From Paenibacillus koleovorans NBRC 103111 (GTDB taxonomy: Bacteria > Bacillota > Bacilli > Paenibacillales > NBRC-103111), in contig NZ_BIMA01000003.1 in assembly GCF_004000845.1 (NCBI RefSeq), positions 62,001 through 126,000 of the forward strand: a stretch of DNA of 64,000 nt, in the 5' to 3' direction. Position numbers and translations under genes: made by a program. Positions 1 through 9,208 of the stretch are shown piece by piece. How positions within the stretch are numbered: position 1 is the stretch's first letter; each line of letters begins with the position of its first letter. A model generated the notes under the pieces. The model had not been told where the DNA came from. It ran no database searches and worked only from the letters and a program-made list of their open reading frames with translations.

Positions 1-22
1 CGCGCTGCGGCAAGCTTGGTGA

Positions 23-1568
23 TGGAGCCGTGCAGCCCCATCTCTACGAGTCTGCAATGTGGAGCAATTGACAGATGGACAATTCACAGCCGAAGTAGAA
101 GGAAGGGGCGATCTGCAAGCATATTGCAGCGGCAGCTATCGTGATTAAAGAAACTTATTTCGACCTTGAATCGTTGGAGGAGCCTTCGCAGCCTGCCTCC
201 CTACCTGAGAGTCTGGAGAAGCAATTGGCCGACATACCAAAGGAGCGCTTGGTCTCCCTTCTGCTAGAGTTGACCAAACACTCCGAATCGGTCCGGCAGC
301 GAATCCGACTGTTCGTCTCCCAATCAGGCGACAAAGAGGAGCTCGTAGAGAGCCGCAAGCTGATCCGATCCTATATCAAACAGGCAAGCGACCGCCACGG
401 GTTCGTCGATTACAATCATGTACATGAAGCGGTGGAAGGCGCGGAATTCGTCCTTAGAGCTTGTGAGCAGGCTGCTGAGGACGAGGAGTGGATGCGGGCC
501 TTCGGTTTGTACTTGTGCGTGGCCAAGGAAATGATCCTCCTCCTGCAGTCCGTCGACGATTCGGACGGAACGGTTGGCGGGCTCGTAGAGGATGGGTTGC
601 AGGGGATGCTGGAAGTCGCGGCTCAACGAGAACACATTCCACCCGGTCAGCAGGAGCAGATTTTTCGACAGCTTATAGAGGAAAGCTCTCAGCCCTATAT
701 GGCAGAATGGGCGGATTGGAGTCTCCACATGCTCGAGATCGCCTCCAAGCTTGCCATTTCGCCCGAACGGCGTCAGGAATGGGAGAATCGCTTGAGCGCG
801 GCAGAGAATCGATTGTCTGACCGGAGCTACTATACCGCGAGAATAGCTCAACTGCGCTATGCCATGATCGTTAATCAGGACGGTGAAGAACAAGCGGAGC
901 ATTTCATAGACCGTCATCTGCATCTGGAGCACTTCCGAACGATAGCATTCCAGAAGGCAATGGATGGCTCCCAGTACGAGAGAGCCGTCCAACTGGCAGA
1001 AGAAGCGATACGGTTGGAATCCGGCAGCATGCGCGGCTACGGCTCCAAATGGAAACGGATGTTGTTTGATGCTTATGAGCGGTCGGGTGACGTAGCAAAA
1101 GTCAGGCAGTTAAGCGAGTTGCTGCTGCTCGCCGGCGCTGTTGAATACTACACGAAATTGAAAGAAAGCTGTCCGGCTGATGAATGACCAACCGTGTATG
1201 CCCGTATTGTAGAGAAGTTAGAGCGAACCGGTTATTTCCAAGCCTATACTTCAATCCTAGTTGCAGAGAAAGAGTGGTCACTGCTTCTAGTCTATGTCAG
1301 GAAGTACCCTGATCAGATCATCAGCTACTACAAGTATCTGAAAGCGCCCTATCCGGCGGAAGTTATTGAGTTATTCAGACAGCATATTTCCACACAGGCA
1401 GCTATTGCGGCTAAACGCCCTCACTATCAAGCTGTGTGCAGGCTGATCGGTACGATGCGCGAAGCTTGCGGGTCTGAGCCTGCTGGGGTGATGGTTCACT
1501 CACTATTGTCGAGGTACTTGAACAAACCTGCCTTCCAGGATGAACTGCTGCAGGTCCGAGTAAAATAG
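23..1568 (+). pseudogene. SWIM zinc-finger family protein, broken into three pieces
   Basis: Three collinear plus-strand pieces resemble one SWIM zinc-finger protein. A frame-2 piece (23-139) contains VEQLTDGQFTAEVEG, like the strand that precedes the zinc finger, and ends at a stop. The main piece (141-1187, other frame) is the helical C-terminal part, beginning near ERLVSLLLELTKHSE. An in-frame TGA at 1185-1187 interrupts it. The same frame then continues from 1188 to 1568 with YFQAYTSILVAEKEW and ends in PAFQDELLQVRV, as the C-terminus of this family does. The CxC...CxH zinc-binding segment expected between the first two pieces is missing, and neither GTG (141, 1194) has a ribosome binding site. 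Family assignment is from recalled sequence resemblance. The helical piece might still be expressed as a shorter protein, but I read the locus as a pseudogene. Confidence 0.7.
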
Positions 1569-1588
1569 CGATACGAAATCTAGTTCAA

Positions 1589-1667
1589 CTTTGGTTCTCA
1601 AATTGGCCGAAATTGGAGCACTAATGCGAAATTTGGTTCTCCGATAGCGAAATTTGGTATCCAGCAC
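1589..1667 (-). repeat. Interspersed repeat A, copy 1 (about 79 bp)
   Basis: The reverse complement of this stretch matches 36857-36934 nearly base for base. Shared blocks include CTGGATACCAAA, ACCAAATTTCGCAT, TTTCGGCCAAT and ACCAAAG, so the two copies lie in opposite orientation about 35 kb apart. Internally it repeats GGAGAACCAAATTTCGC-like units. It has no coding potential. The function is unknown; an intergenic repeat family is the simplest reading. Confidence 0.7.
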
Positions 1668-1684
1668 ACCCCTCAATTTGGTTT

Positions 1685-1823
1685 GGCGGACACAGATGCG
1701 CTTATTTGCCCTTTCGCCCCCTCAAAACCTCACTTTTGGCCCCAATAACGCATCGTATGTCCGCTTACCCCGTAAAATAGCCATTTTGTTCACAAATAAG
1801 GGCCGTATGGTCCGCATACTCGC
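1685..1823. repeat. Interspersed palindromic repeat B, copy 1; rest of the gap to 2069 shows no gene
   Basis: A large imperfect hairpin is bounded by GGCGGACACAGATGCG (1685-1700) and its near-complement ending ATGTCCGC (1764), with TTATT/AATAA inside the arms. It is followed by TTTGTTCACAAATA and GTCCG. The same order of parts recurs at 28168-28301. From 1824 to 2069 I see only a possible weak hairpin near 1930-1960 (TCCCCATCTGGTCAGCAGATAGGGGA on the minus strand), which could end the GH59 gene's transcript. Confidence 0.6.
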
Positions 1824-2069
1824 CGTTGTTGGAGTCCCTACCCTGACAGCATTGAGCACACCCCGCCACCCTCCCTCCTCCAACATCACTATCACCGGAC
1901 GATCACCTGAGCGTAAAATAGTCCCCTATCTGCTGACCAGATGGGGACTATTAAAGGCTTACAACCATAACTCTACGTTGGCCGCAGCCGACTATTTCAC
2001 TCACTAATCAGACCAGTTTTTTTATGCATTTTGTTTAGGTTGCTGCTGATTGGGGGAACAGCGCTATGC

Positions 2070-5000
2070 TTATTTCGCCGAAGCCTCGCCCACGAGTAGC
2101 TCGCCGCCCACAATTTCGACGGCGTCGATCGTGACGAAGGTGCCGACGGACTCGGCGCGGCGTTTGCCGCTGACGACGAGGCGCAGCTCGTGCTGCTGCG
2201 CCGGGTCGAGCCCGTGCACCGCGATCAGCGCTTTGCGGTAGCCAGCGATCCGGCTGTAGGCGTCGACGGTGCCGCGATACTGGCCGTCCACGAAGACGTC
2301 GGCCAGTCCACCGTCTTCGCCGGTCGTGCCGACGAGCCGGACCGAGCGGCCTGTGAAGGCGAAGCTCAGCGCGGCACCTGCGGCGTCGGAGCGGTGGACG
2401 GTACGGGTGTACACGTTGTAGTTGCCCTCGACCGGCGTCCAGCCCAGGTCGTTCGCGGCTGCGGCTTCGCTGCCGGCGTTGGCTGCAACGCCAGCAGCGG
2501 GTACACCAAGCGCTCCTTGTTCAGCCGACGCAAAGCGCAGCACCGGGTGCCGGTCATCGTATCGCCGGCAGCTCACGGGCAACATCCCTGCACCGACGTC
2601 GCTGCACTCGCCACCAACTACACCAGTACCAGCTCCTGCACCAGCTCCTGCACCAGCCCCTGCACCAGCCCCTGCACTAGCCCCTGCACTAGCCCCTGCA
2701 CTAGCTCCTACACCAGCCTCTGCACCGGCTCCTGCACCAGCTCCTGCACCAGCTCCTGCACCAGCCCCTGCACCAGCCCCTGCACCAGCCCCTGCACTAG
2801 CCCCTGCACTAGCCCCTACACTAGCTCCTACACCAGCCTCTGCACCGGCTCCTGCACCATCACCTGCACCGACATCAGTGCCTGCACCTTGACCGGCACT
2901 GGCACTAGCAACGGCACCTCCACCAATACCAACACCCGCAACAACACAGGCACCATCACCATCACCTGCACTATCACCTGCACCATCACCTGCACCATCA
3001 CAGGCACCATCACCTGCACCATCACCTGGACCGGCACCAACACCTCCAGCCGCACCAACTACACCCACGCCCACGCCAGTGCCGACACCTGCACCTGCAC
3101 CTGCACCAGCACCCGCATCGGCATCGGCATCGGCACTAGCACTAGCGGCTGCCCCGGCGCCGGCCTCGACCGGCTCGATGCGCAGCCGACGGAACGCCGC
3201 CGCGTGGTAGCCGCTCATGAGCGCCACGTGGCCGGCCGGCAGCCGGCTGTCTCGGATGCGCACAAGCGGTTCCGCTGCCGCAGCACGGCCCCAGCGTACT
3301 TCGATGTTGTCGTCTGCGAGGCGCAGCTCGACCCGCTGCCAAGCATCCGCGTCGAACGGCTCCGTGCGCCCGTGGACGAGCAGCTCCAACGCCCGCCACA
3401 GCTCATACCTGCCGTCCGGCCGAATGAGAAACCGGTAACCCTCCGGCGGGTCGCTGCTTTTGGACGTATAGCTGACCCGCCCGGCTAGCCCGACATATCC
3501 TTCCGACGAGCCGACCTTTACGTCGACCGACACCTTGTAATTCGTCCACTCCAGGCTCCCGAGCAGCGTGTAAGGCTCCGGCGTCTTGCGGTACGTCCAG
3601 TCGATCGGCACTTGCCCTGCGCCGATCTGCTGCCGCAGACAAACTCCATCGCCGGACCCGTCGTCAACAAGCTCGAAAGCCCCGCCTTGATCCGATGCAT
3701 ACAGCGGATAATACCCGGCCACCTCCCGCGTCGTATCGAAGTCGTCCGCATAAGGAAGCGGGAACATCGTAAATGCATCGGCCGCATCCTCTGCATGTAC
3801 ACCGCCACCCGCTGCCACACGCGCCGCCACCCCAGCATCCGCGATCGCACCCGCACCGGCAATTGCGCTTGCTCCGGTACGCGCCGCAACGCCCGTCTTC
3901 ACCTCCGCTGCTCCCGCACGCGAGCAATCCGAGGTGCCTTTGCGCTGCCCCGTCGTCGTGCTGACCGTGTACATCGCATACGGCTCCGCCGTAAACGCGA
4001 GCACCCGGTCATCTCCGCACGACACCGTCGCCACGCGAACGAACTGCTCGCGCTCGTCGGTTCGCCAGATATGGACCGGCTTGCCCGCGACGAGTCCCGG
4101 CGCGAGCTCGAACCGGTACTCGCGCCGCTCCGCGCTCCGGTTGACGAGCATAATACTGTAGTCGCCGGAGCCGCTGTCCGGCGGCGCGAGCAGCGTGACG
4201 AAGCCGCCCGCTTCGTCCATGGCGCAGCCGCTGTCCACGTACGTCCAGCCCGGCTCGGCGAACTGGGTGAAATGCGCGACGACCCACAAGCCCGGGTCGA
4301 CTACATAATGGCCGGACCACGGCCAAGTGGCGACGAGGATGCCTTTGTAGCTGAACGGCGTGTTCTCGTACTCAGCCTCTATTAGCGGATGCAGCACATA
4401 CTTGACCATTCGGCCGGATACATACATCTCGATCATCCGCCGTCCGATATCGAGCGCCCCCGCCGTGAACCGGTGGCGGAACGGGGCCAGGTCCTCGCTC
4501 AACCACAAAGGCTTGCCGCTTGCCTTGGCCGTGTCCGTGCTGTCCTGGCGATAGTGGACGGCGTAGCTGTGCACCGCCGCGAACAGCGCCGGGTCGGCCG
4601 CCGCATGGTCGGCTATGTCCCAGCCGTGGTCGCTATCGTCGGCCACGAGCCGCACATGCGCGAAGCCGTCGCGATCGAGCCCCGGCCTCAGCACTTCGAC
4701 CGTCCAATCGCGGCTGAACGCACCTTCGTTAATATCCGGTCCGAGGAAGTCGAACTCGAGCCCGAACTCCTCGCGAGCTCCGCGCAGGAAGCTCAAGTAA
4801 TATTCCAGCTTGTCGTCGAAGCTCTCGATCCATCGCGGCGTACCCCAGCGCAGCGCGTCGAGGATCAGGTCCGGCCGAATTGCCTTGGCCTGCCTCGCAA
4901 GCTGCAGCCCGATGCCGCGACGGATGTCGAAGTCGTCCCGGCTGCGCATATGCGAAGGCTCGGTGCCGCTCGACGTGTTGACGTCGGAGCCGAGCTCGAC

Positions 5001-5240
5001 CTTCAGATGCTGCAGGCTTGCGCCGAACCCCGGCTTGAACAGCAGCTCCATGATTTCCTGCCGCACCGCCTCCGGATAGTCCATCAGCAGCTTGGACATC
5101 CCGTTGCTCGTAATGCCGCCAATCCCCTCGAACATGCGCCCCCCGCTTGCCGGGTCGATTCGAATTCGTTTTTCAGCCGCATTAGCCGTCCCTGCCGCAC
5201 CGCCTGCCATCGCTCCGCCAACTCCATTGCCTATCGTCAT
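2070..5240 (-). CDS. GH59 galactocerebrosidase-like beta-galactosidase with Gly/Ala linker
   Basis: This 1056-aa protein opens with a GH59-like core: [16 protein letters not shown] at 37-52, then [19 protein letters not shown] at 80-98, matching galactocerebrosidases. Candidate catalytic glutamates are E172 (PDINEG) and E249 (LWLSEDL), placed by analogy with the human enzyme. A lectin-like domain (about 490-690) resembles the C-terminal GALC domain. Residues about 697-873 are an Ala/Gly/Val/Asp low-complexity linker, followed by a beta-sandwich-like C-terminus (about 900-1050). There is no clear signal peptide, so it probably acts inside the cell on imported galactosides. It is last in the uptake locus, 84 bp after the binding-protein gene. 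GAAGGAG lies directly before the ATG and a better-spaced AAAGGAGAGG lies further upstream. The true substrate is unknown. Confidence 0.82.
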   Translation of the reverse strand: MTIGNGVGGAMAGGAAGTANAAEKRIRIDPASGGRMFEGIGGITSNGMSKLLMDYPEAVRQEIMELLFKPGFGASLQHLKVELGSDVNTSSGTEPSHMRSRDDFDIRRGIGLQLARQAKAIRPDLILDALRWGTPRWIESFDDKLEYYLSFLRGAREEFGLEFDFLGPDINEGAFSRDWTVEVLRPGLDRDGFAHVRLVADDSDHGWDIADHAAADPALFAAVHSYAVHYRQDSTDTAKASGKPLWLSEDLAPFRHRFTAGALDIGRRMIEMYVSGRMVKYVLHPLIEAEYENTPFSYKGILVATWPWSGHYVVDPGLWVVAHFTQFAEPGWTYVDSGCAMDEAGGFVTLLAPPDSGSGDYSIMLVNRSAERREYRFELAPGLVAGKPVHIWRTDEREQFVRVATVSCGDDRVLAFTAEPYAMYTVSTTTGQRKGTSDCSRAGAAEVKTGVAARTGASAIAGAGAIADAGVAARVAAGGGVHAEDAADAFTMFPLPYADDFDTTREVAGYYPLYASDQGGAFELVDDGSGDGVCLRQQIGAGQVPIDWTYRKTPEPYTLLGSLEWTNYKVSVDVKVGSSEGYVGLAGRVSYTSKSSDPPEGYRFLIRPDGRYELWRALELLVHGRTEPFDADAWQRVELRLADDNIEVRWGRAAAAEPLVRIRDSRLPAGHVALMSGYHAAAFRRLRIEPVEAGAGAAASASADADADAGAGAGAGAGVGTGVGVGVVGAAGGVGAGPGDGAGDGACDGAGDGAGDSAGDGDGACVVAGVGIGGGAVASASAGQGAGTDVGAGDGAGAGAEAGVGASVGASAGASAGAGAGAGAGAGAGAGAGAGAGAGAEAGVGASAGASAGASAGAGAGAGAGAGAGAGTGVVGGECSDVGAGMLPVSCRRYDDRHPVLRFASAEQGALGVPAAGVAANAGSEAAAANDLGWTPVEGNYNVYTRTVHRSDAAGAALSFAFTGRSVRLVGTTGEDGGLADVFVDGQYRGTVDAYSRIAGYRKALIAVHGLDPAQQHELRLVVSGKRRAESVGTFVTIDAVEIVGGELLVGEASAK
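2625..3150 (-). repeat. In-frame tandem repeat coding the Gly/Ala linker of the GH59 protein
   Basis: On the plus strand, 6-bp and 12-bp units of the type GCACCAGCTCCT and GCACTAGCCCCT run from about 2625 to 2880. A higher-order period of 120 bp is visible: the block CTAGCTCCTACACCAGCC recurs at 2701 and 2821 with the same flanks. A second, diverged block (2950-3035) uses GCACCATCACCT. Unit lengths are multiples of 3, so copy-number change would keep the enzyme in frame. Spacers between units are absent, which excludes a CRISPR array. Confidence 0.9.
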
Positions 5241-5324
5241 ACTCCTTCTCCCTCTCCTTTTCCCCGAAAAGCGATTCGCCCAGCCAAACCGCCGAAGCGC
5301 CAGCCGGGCGAACCCTCCTTACAG

Positions 5325-6974
5325 TTATTTTTTCAGGTAAGCCTGATACGCGTCGTTATACACTTTCTCCAAGTCGGCCAGCCCGCGGGACTGCAGCTCC
5401 TTCACGAACGCATCCCACTCCCCGATCGGGCGCGCGCCCATGATGAACTTGTCGATGTTTTGCTTGAAGTAGTCGGTAACCGCCGTGCCTTTGCTGCGCA
5501 GCACCTTGTTCTGCTCCTCGTCGAAGCTAAGCGTAGGATCCCATTGCACGATGCCCTTGGCGTCTTCCATTACCTTGCGCGAGTACAGGTAGAGGTTCTC
5601 GTCCTTGTTGTCGTTCGGGTTCAGCGGCTTCTCATGCTCGAGCGGGAACTCATATTTGTTAAGGTAGTACACCCAACCGAAATCTTTCACAAGGTCTTTG
5701 CCCGTCGGATTGTTCTTGCCCTGCATCTGAGCGGAAATGGAGATCGTACCGTCGCTGTTCTTCGCAAATGTCTCGCCCTCGATGCCATAACGCACGATAT
5801 CGCGGCCGGCTCCATACACCCAGTTGACGAACTTGAACGCCGCATCCGGATTCTTGGCATTCTTGGTCACGACGATCCCCGCATTGGCCAGAACCGGAGA
5901 GCGCCCTTCAATGCCGCTATTGCCTGTCGGGCCCTTAGGAGGCGCTACTGCCGCCACGCGAGCATTGCTCTTTTTGCCCAAATACTGATCGTTCAACGTC
6001 TGAATCCGCGCTATGAAGTCGATCGTGAACAAGGCTCCCTCATTCGCATAAGCCTGCTCCCACTGCGGCGTCGTGCGCAAAGCGTATTCTTTGTCCAGCA
6101 AGCCCTGATCGAACATTTTCTTGAGCCATACCACCAACTGCTTGAACCCGTCCTCGGTCGGCCCATACACATATTTCTTGCTGGTCGTGTTCAAGTAAAA
6201 TCCGCCCGTTGCCGGCTCATACCCCGTGTTCCAACTGTGCGCCAGACGATTGATGATATGCTCCGAGCCGTTGCGGTTGATCCATGGCACTTTGTCCGGG
6301 TATTTCGCCTTCAACGCCAGCAGCACTTGCTCCAGCTCGTCGAACGTTTTCGGCGCACCTAGCTTCTCTGCATCGAGCAAATCCTTGCGGAAAATGAACA
6401 GCTCCGTCATCGTGTCGAACAAAATGCGCGGCATAATGTACAGCTTGCCGTTGCTGGCGGCGATCGTCTTGCGGATGTCCGGGTACTTGTCGATTGTGCT
6501 CTTGATGTCCGGCGTTTTGCTCAGGTAATCGTCGTACGCGAGGAAAGCGCCCTTTTCGCCCAAAGCGTTGATGTTCGCATCGTTGCTGCTGTTCCAGATG
6601 ATATCGGGCATGTCGGTGCTGTTCAGGACGAGGCTCAGCTTCTGCTTGTAGGCGTCTCCGTCCGGCACGGACATGATGTTCAGCTTAATGCCCGTTTTGT
6701 CCAAAATATACTTGAGGAACGCGCTGTCATTGAAAGCCTTCACGGGGAACGACGGATGCTCCTGCATAAGCACGGTCAGCTCCGTTTCTTTGTCGACGAT
6801 CCAGCCTTCTTTGCCATTGCCCGTTGGTTTGACGCTAGCGCCGGCACTCGGACTGCTGCTCGATGTCCCTTTGTCCCCGCTGCCCCCTCCGCCCGAGCAA
6901 GCTGTCAATGCCACTACGAACGCGAGAAAGATAGCCAGCAATGCGGTCGGTTTTTTGTATTTTCGTGTAAGCAT
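5325..6974 (-). CDS. Extracellular solute-binding lipoprotein (LplA-type, family 1)
   Basis: The 549-aa protein has a lipoprotein signal peptide: a positively charged start, a hydrophobic core and the lipobox LTAC at about residue 26, followed by a Gly/Ser-rich tether. The mature part has the two-lobe family 1 binding-protein pattern (TGIKLNIMSVPDG; LNSTDMPDIIW; PDAAFKFVNWVYG). It should capture an oligosaccharide outside the membrane and hand it to the two permeases coded just upstream. The start is fixed by AGGGAGGG about 10 nt before ATG 6974. The GH59 gene follows after 84 bp, so the ligand is probably galactose-containing; that link is inferred from context. Confidence 0.9.
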   Translation of the reverse strand: MLTRKYKKPTALLAIFLAFVVALTACSGGGGSGDKGTSSSSPSAGASVKPTGNGKEGWIVDKETELTVLMQEHPSFPVKAFNDSAFLKYILDKTGIKLNIMSVPDGDAYKQKLSLVLNSTDMPDIIWNSSNDANINALGEKGAFLAYDDYLSKTPDIKSTIDKYPDIRKTIAASNGKLYIMPRILFDTMTELFIFRKDLLDAEKLGAPKTFDELEQVLLALKAKYPDKVPWINRNGSEHIINRLAHSWNTGYEPATGGFYLNTTSKKYVYGPTEDGFKQLVVWLKKMFDQGLLDKEYALRTTPQWEQAYANEGALFTIDFIARIQTLNDQYLGKKSNARVAAVAPPKGPTGNSGIEGRSPVLANAGIVVTKNAKNPDAAFKFVNWVYGAGRDIVRYGIEGETFAKNSDGTISISAQMQGKNNPTGKDLVKDFGWVYYLNKYEFPLEHEKPLNPNDNKDENLYLYSRKVMEDAKGIVQWDPTLSFDEEQNKVLRSKGTAVTDYFKQNIDKFIMGARPIGEWDAFVKELQSRGLADLEKVYNDAYQAYLKK

Positions 6975-7019
6975 GTCTATAGAACCCTCCCTATTTCGAT
7001 TCAGAATCGGTTAACCCCA

Positions 7020-7985
7020 TTAACCTTTAATCGAGCCCATCATAGCCCCTTTGACAAAATACTTCTGAATAAACGGATACACCATCACAATCGGCGCTAT
7101 CGCCACCACGATTGTCGCGTACTTGACCGAGTCGGAAATAATTAGCTTGCTCGGATCGATACCCGCCGTCGCTTCCGCGAACGAAGTGTCGTCCGAGATG
7201 AGGATCTGCTGCAGAAGGATCTGGAGCGGATACTTCACTTTCTCATTCAGATAGACGAGCGGCAGGAAATACGAGTTCCAATGCCAGACCGCGTAGAACA
7301 GCATGATCGTCAGCAGGATCGGCTTCGACAGCGGCACTACGATGCGGATGAGCACCTGCAGCGGGTTGCAGCCATCCACAATCGCAGCCTCCTCCAGCTC
7401 CGACGGGAACGCTTGGAAGAAGGTGCGCATGATCATCAAGTTCCACGTGCTCACCGCAATCGGCAGGATGACCGCCCACATCGTATTGATCAGCCCCAGC
7501 TCGCGGACGATCAAGTAATTCGGGATGATCCCCCCGTGAAAAAACATCGTGAACACGACCAGCACAGTGAAAAAGCTTCTGCCGTACAGCGTCCGCTTCG
7601 AGAGCGCGTATGCCATCAGCGTTGTGAGCACCAGGTTGACCGCCGTGCCGATGATCGTGTACTGGAGCGTGTTGCCATAGGCCGTCCATAAGAACGAGTT
7701 TTCCAGCACCGCCTGGTACGCGGTCATGTCGAAGCCGATCGGGAAAAACGTCACTCTTTTTTCGATGACCGCATTTGCCTCGCTGATCGACACGGACGCC
7801 ACGTGCAGGAACGGGTAAATCGTCGCGACGAGCACGAGCAGTAGCCAAGCGTGCGTAATCGCATCGAACAGTCGGGAGCCGAGTTTGCCGGCACGAGGAG
7901 CTTGCTTGTTGGGCAGCATGGGCTTGTGCGTAGACGCGGGCGTGAGCACGGGCAAAGGTTTGTTTTTGTTAGGCATAGGTGTCAA
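7020..7985 (-). CDS. Carbohydrate ABC transporter permease (LplC/YtcP-type)
   Basis: The 321-aa membrane protein has about six hydrophobic segments and the inner-membrane-component EAA loop ELEEAAIVDGCNPLQVLIRI, which docks an ATPase. It ends in MMGSIKG, typical of this subfamily. It pairs with the LplB-type permease coded 9 bp upstream. No ATPase gene is nearby; in Bacillota these systems commonly share an MsmX-type ATPase coded elsewhere. The reading frame opens with TTG at 7985, three nt after GAGGAGGACA. The ATG at 7976 is an equally reasonable start, since spacing is short for the first and long for the second. Confidence 0.9.
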   Translation of the reverse strand: MTPMPNKNKPLPVLTPASTHKPMLPNKQAPRAGKLGSRLFDAITHAWLLLVLVATIYPFLHVASVSISEANAVIEKRVTFFPIGFDMTAYQAVLENSFLWTAYGNTLQYTIIGTAVNLVLTTLMAYALSKRTLYGRSFFTVLVVFTMFFHGGIIPNYLIVRELGLINTMWAVILPIAVSTWNLMIMRTFFQAFPSELEEAAIVDGCNPLQVLIRIVVPLSKPILLTIMLFYAVWHWNSYFLPLVYLNEKVKYPLQILLQQILISDDTSFAEATAGIDPSKLIISDSVKYATIVVAIAPIVMVYPFIQKYFVKGAMMGSIKG

Positions 7986-7994
7986 TGTCCTCCT

Positions 7995-8924
7995 CTACCA
8001 TAAGCTGCTCGACGCGAACCGCCGCGCCGCATAGTTGGCCAGAATGACCAGCATGAAGCCGATCACCGACTGAAATAGGCCGGCCGCCGCCGTGAAGCTC
8101 CACTCCGTGCCCACGATCCCCCGCCTGTACACGTAGGTGCCGATGACGTCGGCCGTCTCGTACACGTTCGGGTTGTAGAGCAGCAGCACTTTCTCATAGC
8201 TCGCGTTCATGATGCCGCCGATCTGGAAAATGAGCAGCACGACCGCCGTCGGGATAAGCGCCGGGATGTTGATGTACACGATGCGGTGCCAACGGTTCGC
8301 TCCGTCGATTTTGGCCGACTCGTACAGCTGCGGGTCTACGGCGGCGAGCGCCGCCAAGTAGAGGATCGAGCCCCAGCCGATCGACTGCCAAATGTCCGAG
8401 ACGACGAAGATCGTCCGGAAGTATCCGGGCAGCAGCAGGAACTGCTTCGGCTCGAAGCCGAACCACCCGCCGATCTGGTTCACCATCCCGTGCAGCGACA
8501 CGAAGTTGAACACCATCCCGCTGATGACGACCGTCGAGATGAAATGCGGCAAGTAGCTGACGCTTTGCACCGTTCTTTTCCACCACCGGCTGGTGACTTC
8601 ATTGAGCGCAAGCGCCAGCAGGATCGGCATCGGGAACGAGAAGACGATCGTATAGACGCTCAGAAGCACCGTGTTGCGGAAGATGATGTAGAAATCGGGC
8701 GACTGGAACAAGTCGATGAAGTGCTGCATGCCCTTGCTGTCCGCCCACGGGCTGCCCCATATGCCGTCGAAGATGTTGAAGTCTTTGAAGGCAATCAGAA
8801 TCCCGTAGATCGGCGCGTAGTGAAACACCAAATAATAGATGAGCCCGGGCAGCAGCATCCACAAGTAGTATCGGCTGCGATAGACGGAACGCAGATGGTT
8901 CCGTATCGGCTGACCCAAGTTCAT
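7995..8924 (-). CDS. Carbohydrate ABC transporter permease (LplB-type)
   Basis: This 309-aa membrane protein has the LplB-type N-terminus (YYLWMLLPGLIYYLVFHYAP), several transmembrane helices and the EAA-like loop ESAKIDGANRWHRIVYINIP. It would form a heterodimeric channel with the LplC-type permease downstream. GGAGGGG lies about 10 nt before the ATG. A 284-bp gap separates it from the AraC regulator gene upstream, so transcription of the transport and hydrolase genes probably starts in that gap. Confidence 0.9.
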   Translation of the reverse strand: MNLGQPIRNHLRSVYRSRYYLWMLLPGLIYYLVFHYAPIYGILIAFKDFNIFDGIWGSPWADSKGMQHFIDLFQSPDFYIIFRNTVLLSVYTIVFSFPMPILLALALNEVTSRWWKRTVQSVSYLPHFISTVVISGMVFNFVSLHGMVNQIGGWFGFEPKQFLLLPGYFRTIFVVSDIWQSIGWGSILYLAALAAVDPQLYESAKIDGANRWHRIVYINIPALIPTAVVLLIFQIGGIMNASYEKVLLLYNPNVYETADVIGTYVYRRGIVGTEWSFTAAAGLFQSVIGFMLVILANYAARRFASSSLW

Positions 8925-9208
8925 GACCGTGAGCCCCTCCTTCTCTTGCTGGGATGATGCCGATTATGCGGGATGGAGGAGGGGGTGAAAATAGCAAAGT
9001 TGTTAGGTTGCGATTGAGCTACGGGTTGATGGGGCGGGAATGGGGTTGCAGTTCCGATAGGTTGCGTTTGTTGTATAGTTGGCGCCGGTGCGGGCAGAAT
9101 TGACTCGTTTCGAGTAACACTTCTCCGCGCCACCGCCGGTTTCAGCGAAATTAGTCCGTTTCGAGCAACAACTCCACTCCCCAACGCCTGTTGCGCCAAC
9201 GCGCCCAG
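8925..9208. other. Intergenic region with ACTCG-n-CGAGT palindromes; probable transport-operon promoter region
   Basis: There is no credible gene in these 284 bp. ACTCGTTTCGAGT (9103-9115) is a short palindrome, and a weaker relative (AGTCCGTTTCGAG) lies at 9153-9164. ACTCGGTTCGAGT recurs at 13458-13470 inside another repeat. A promoter for the permease/binding-protein/GH59 genes is expected here, but I could not pick one with confidence. Confidence 0.5.

Noticed and set aside
2625-3035. CRISPR-like appearance of the direct repeats
   Set aside because: Units are 6-12 bp without unique spacers and code an in-frame Gly/Ala linker.
2190-3488. 432-codon open frame on the plus strand opposite the GH59 gene
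   Set aside because: It is the antisense of the repeat-rich linker, with Thr/Cys/Ser monotony, no ribosome binding site and no domain. The minus frame carries clear GH59 motifs.
4389-6362. 657-codon open frame on the plus strand
   Set aside because: It spans the GH59 and binding-protein genes in antisense and resembles no protein. It is an artefact of high GC.
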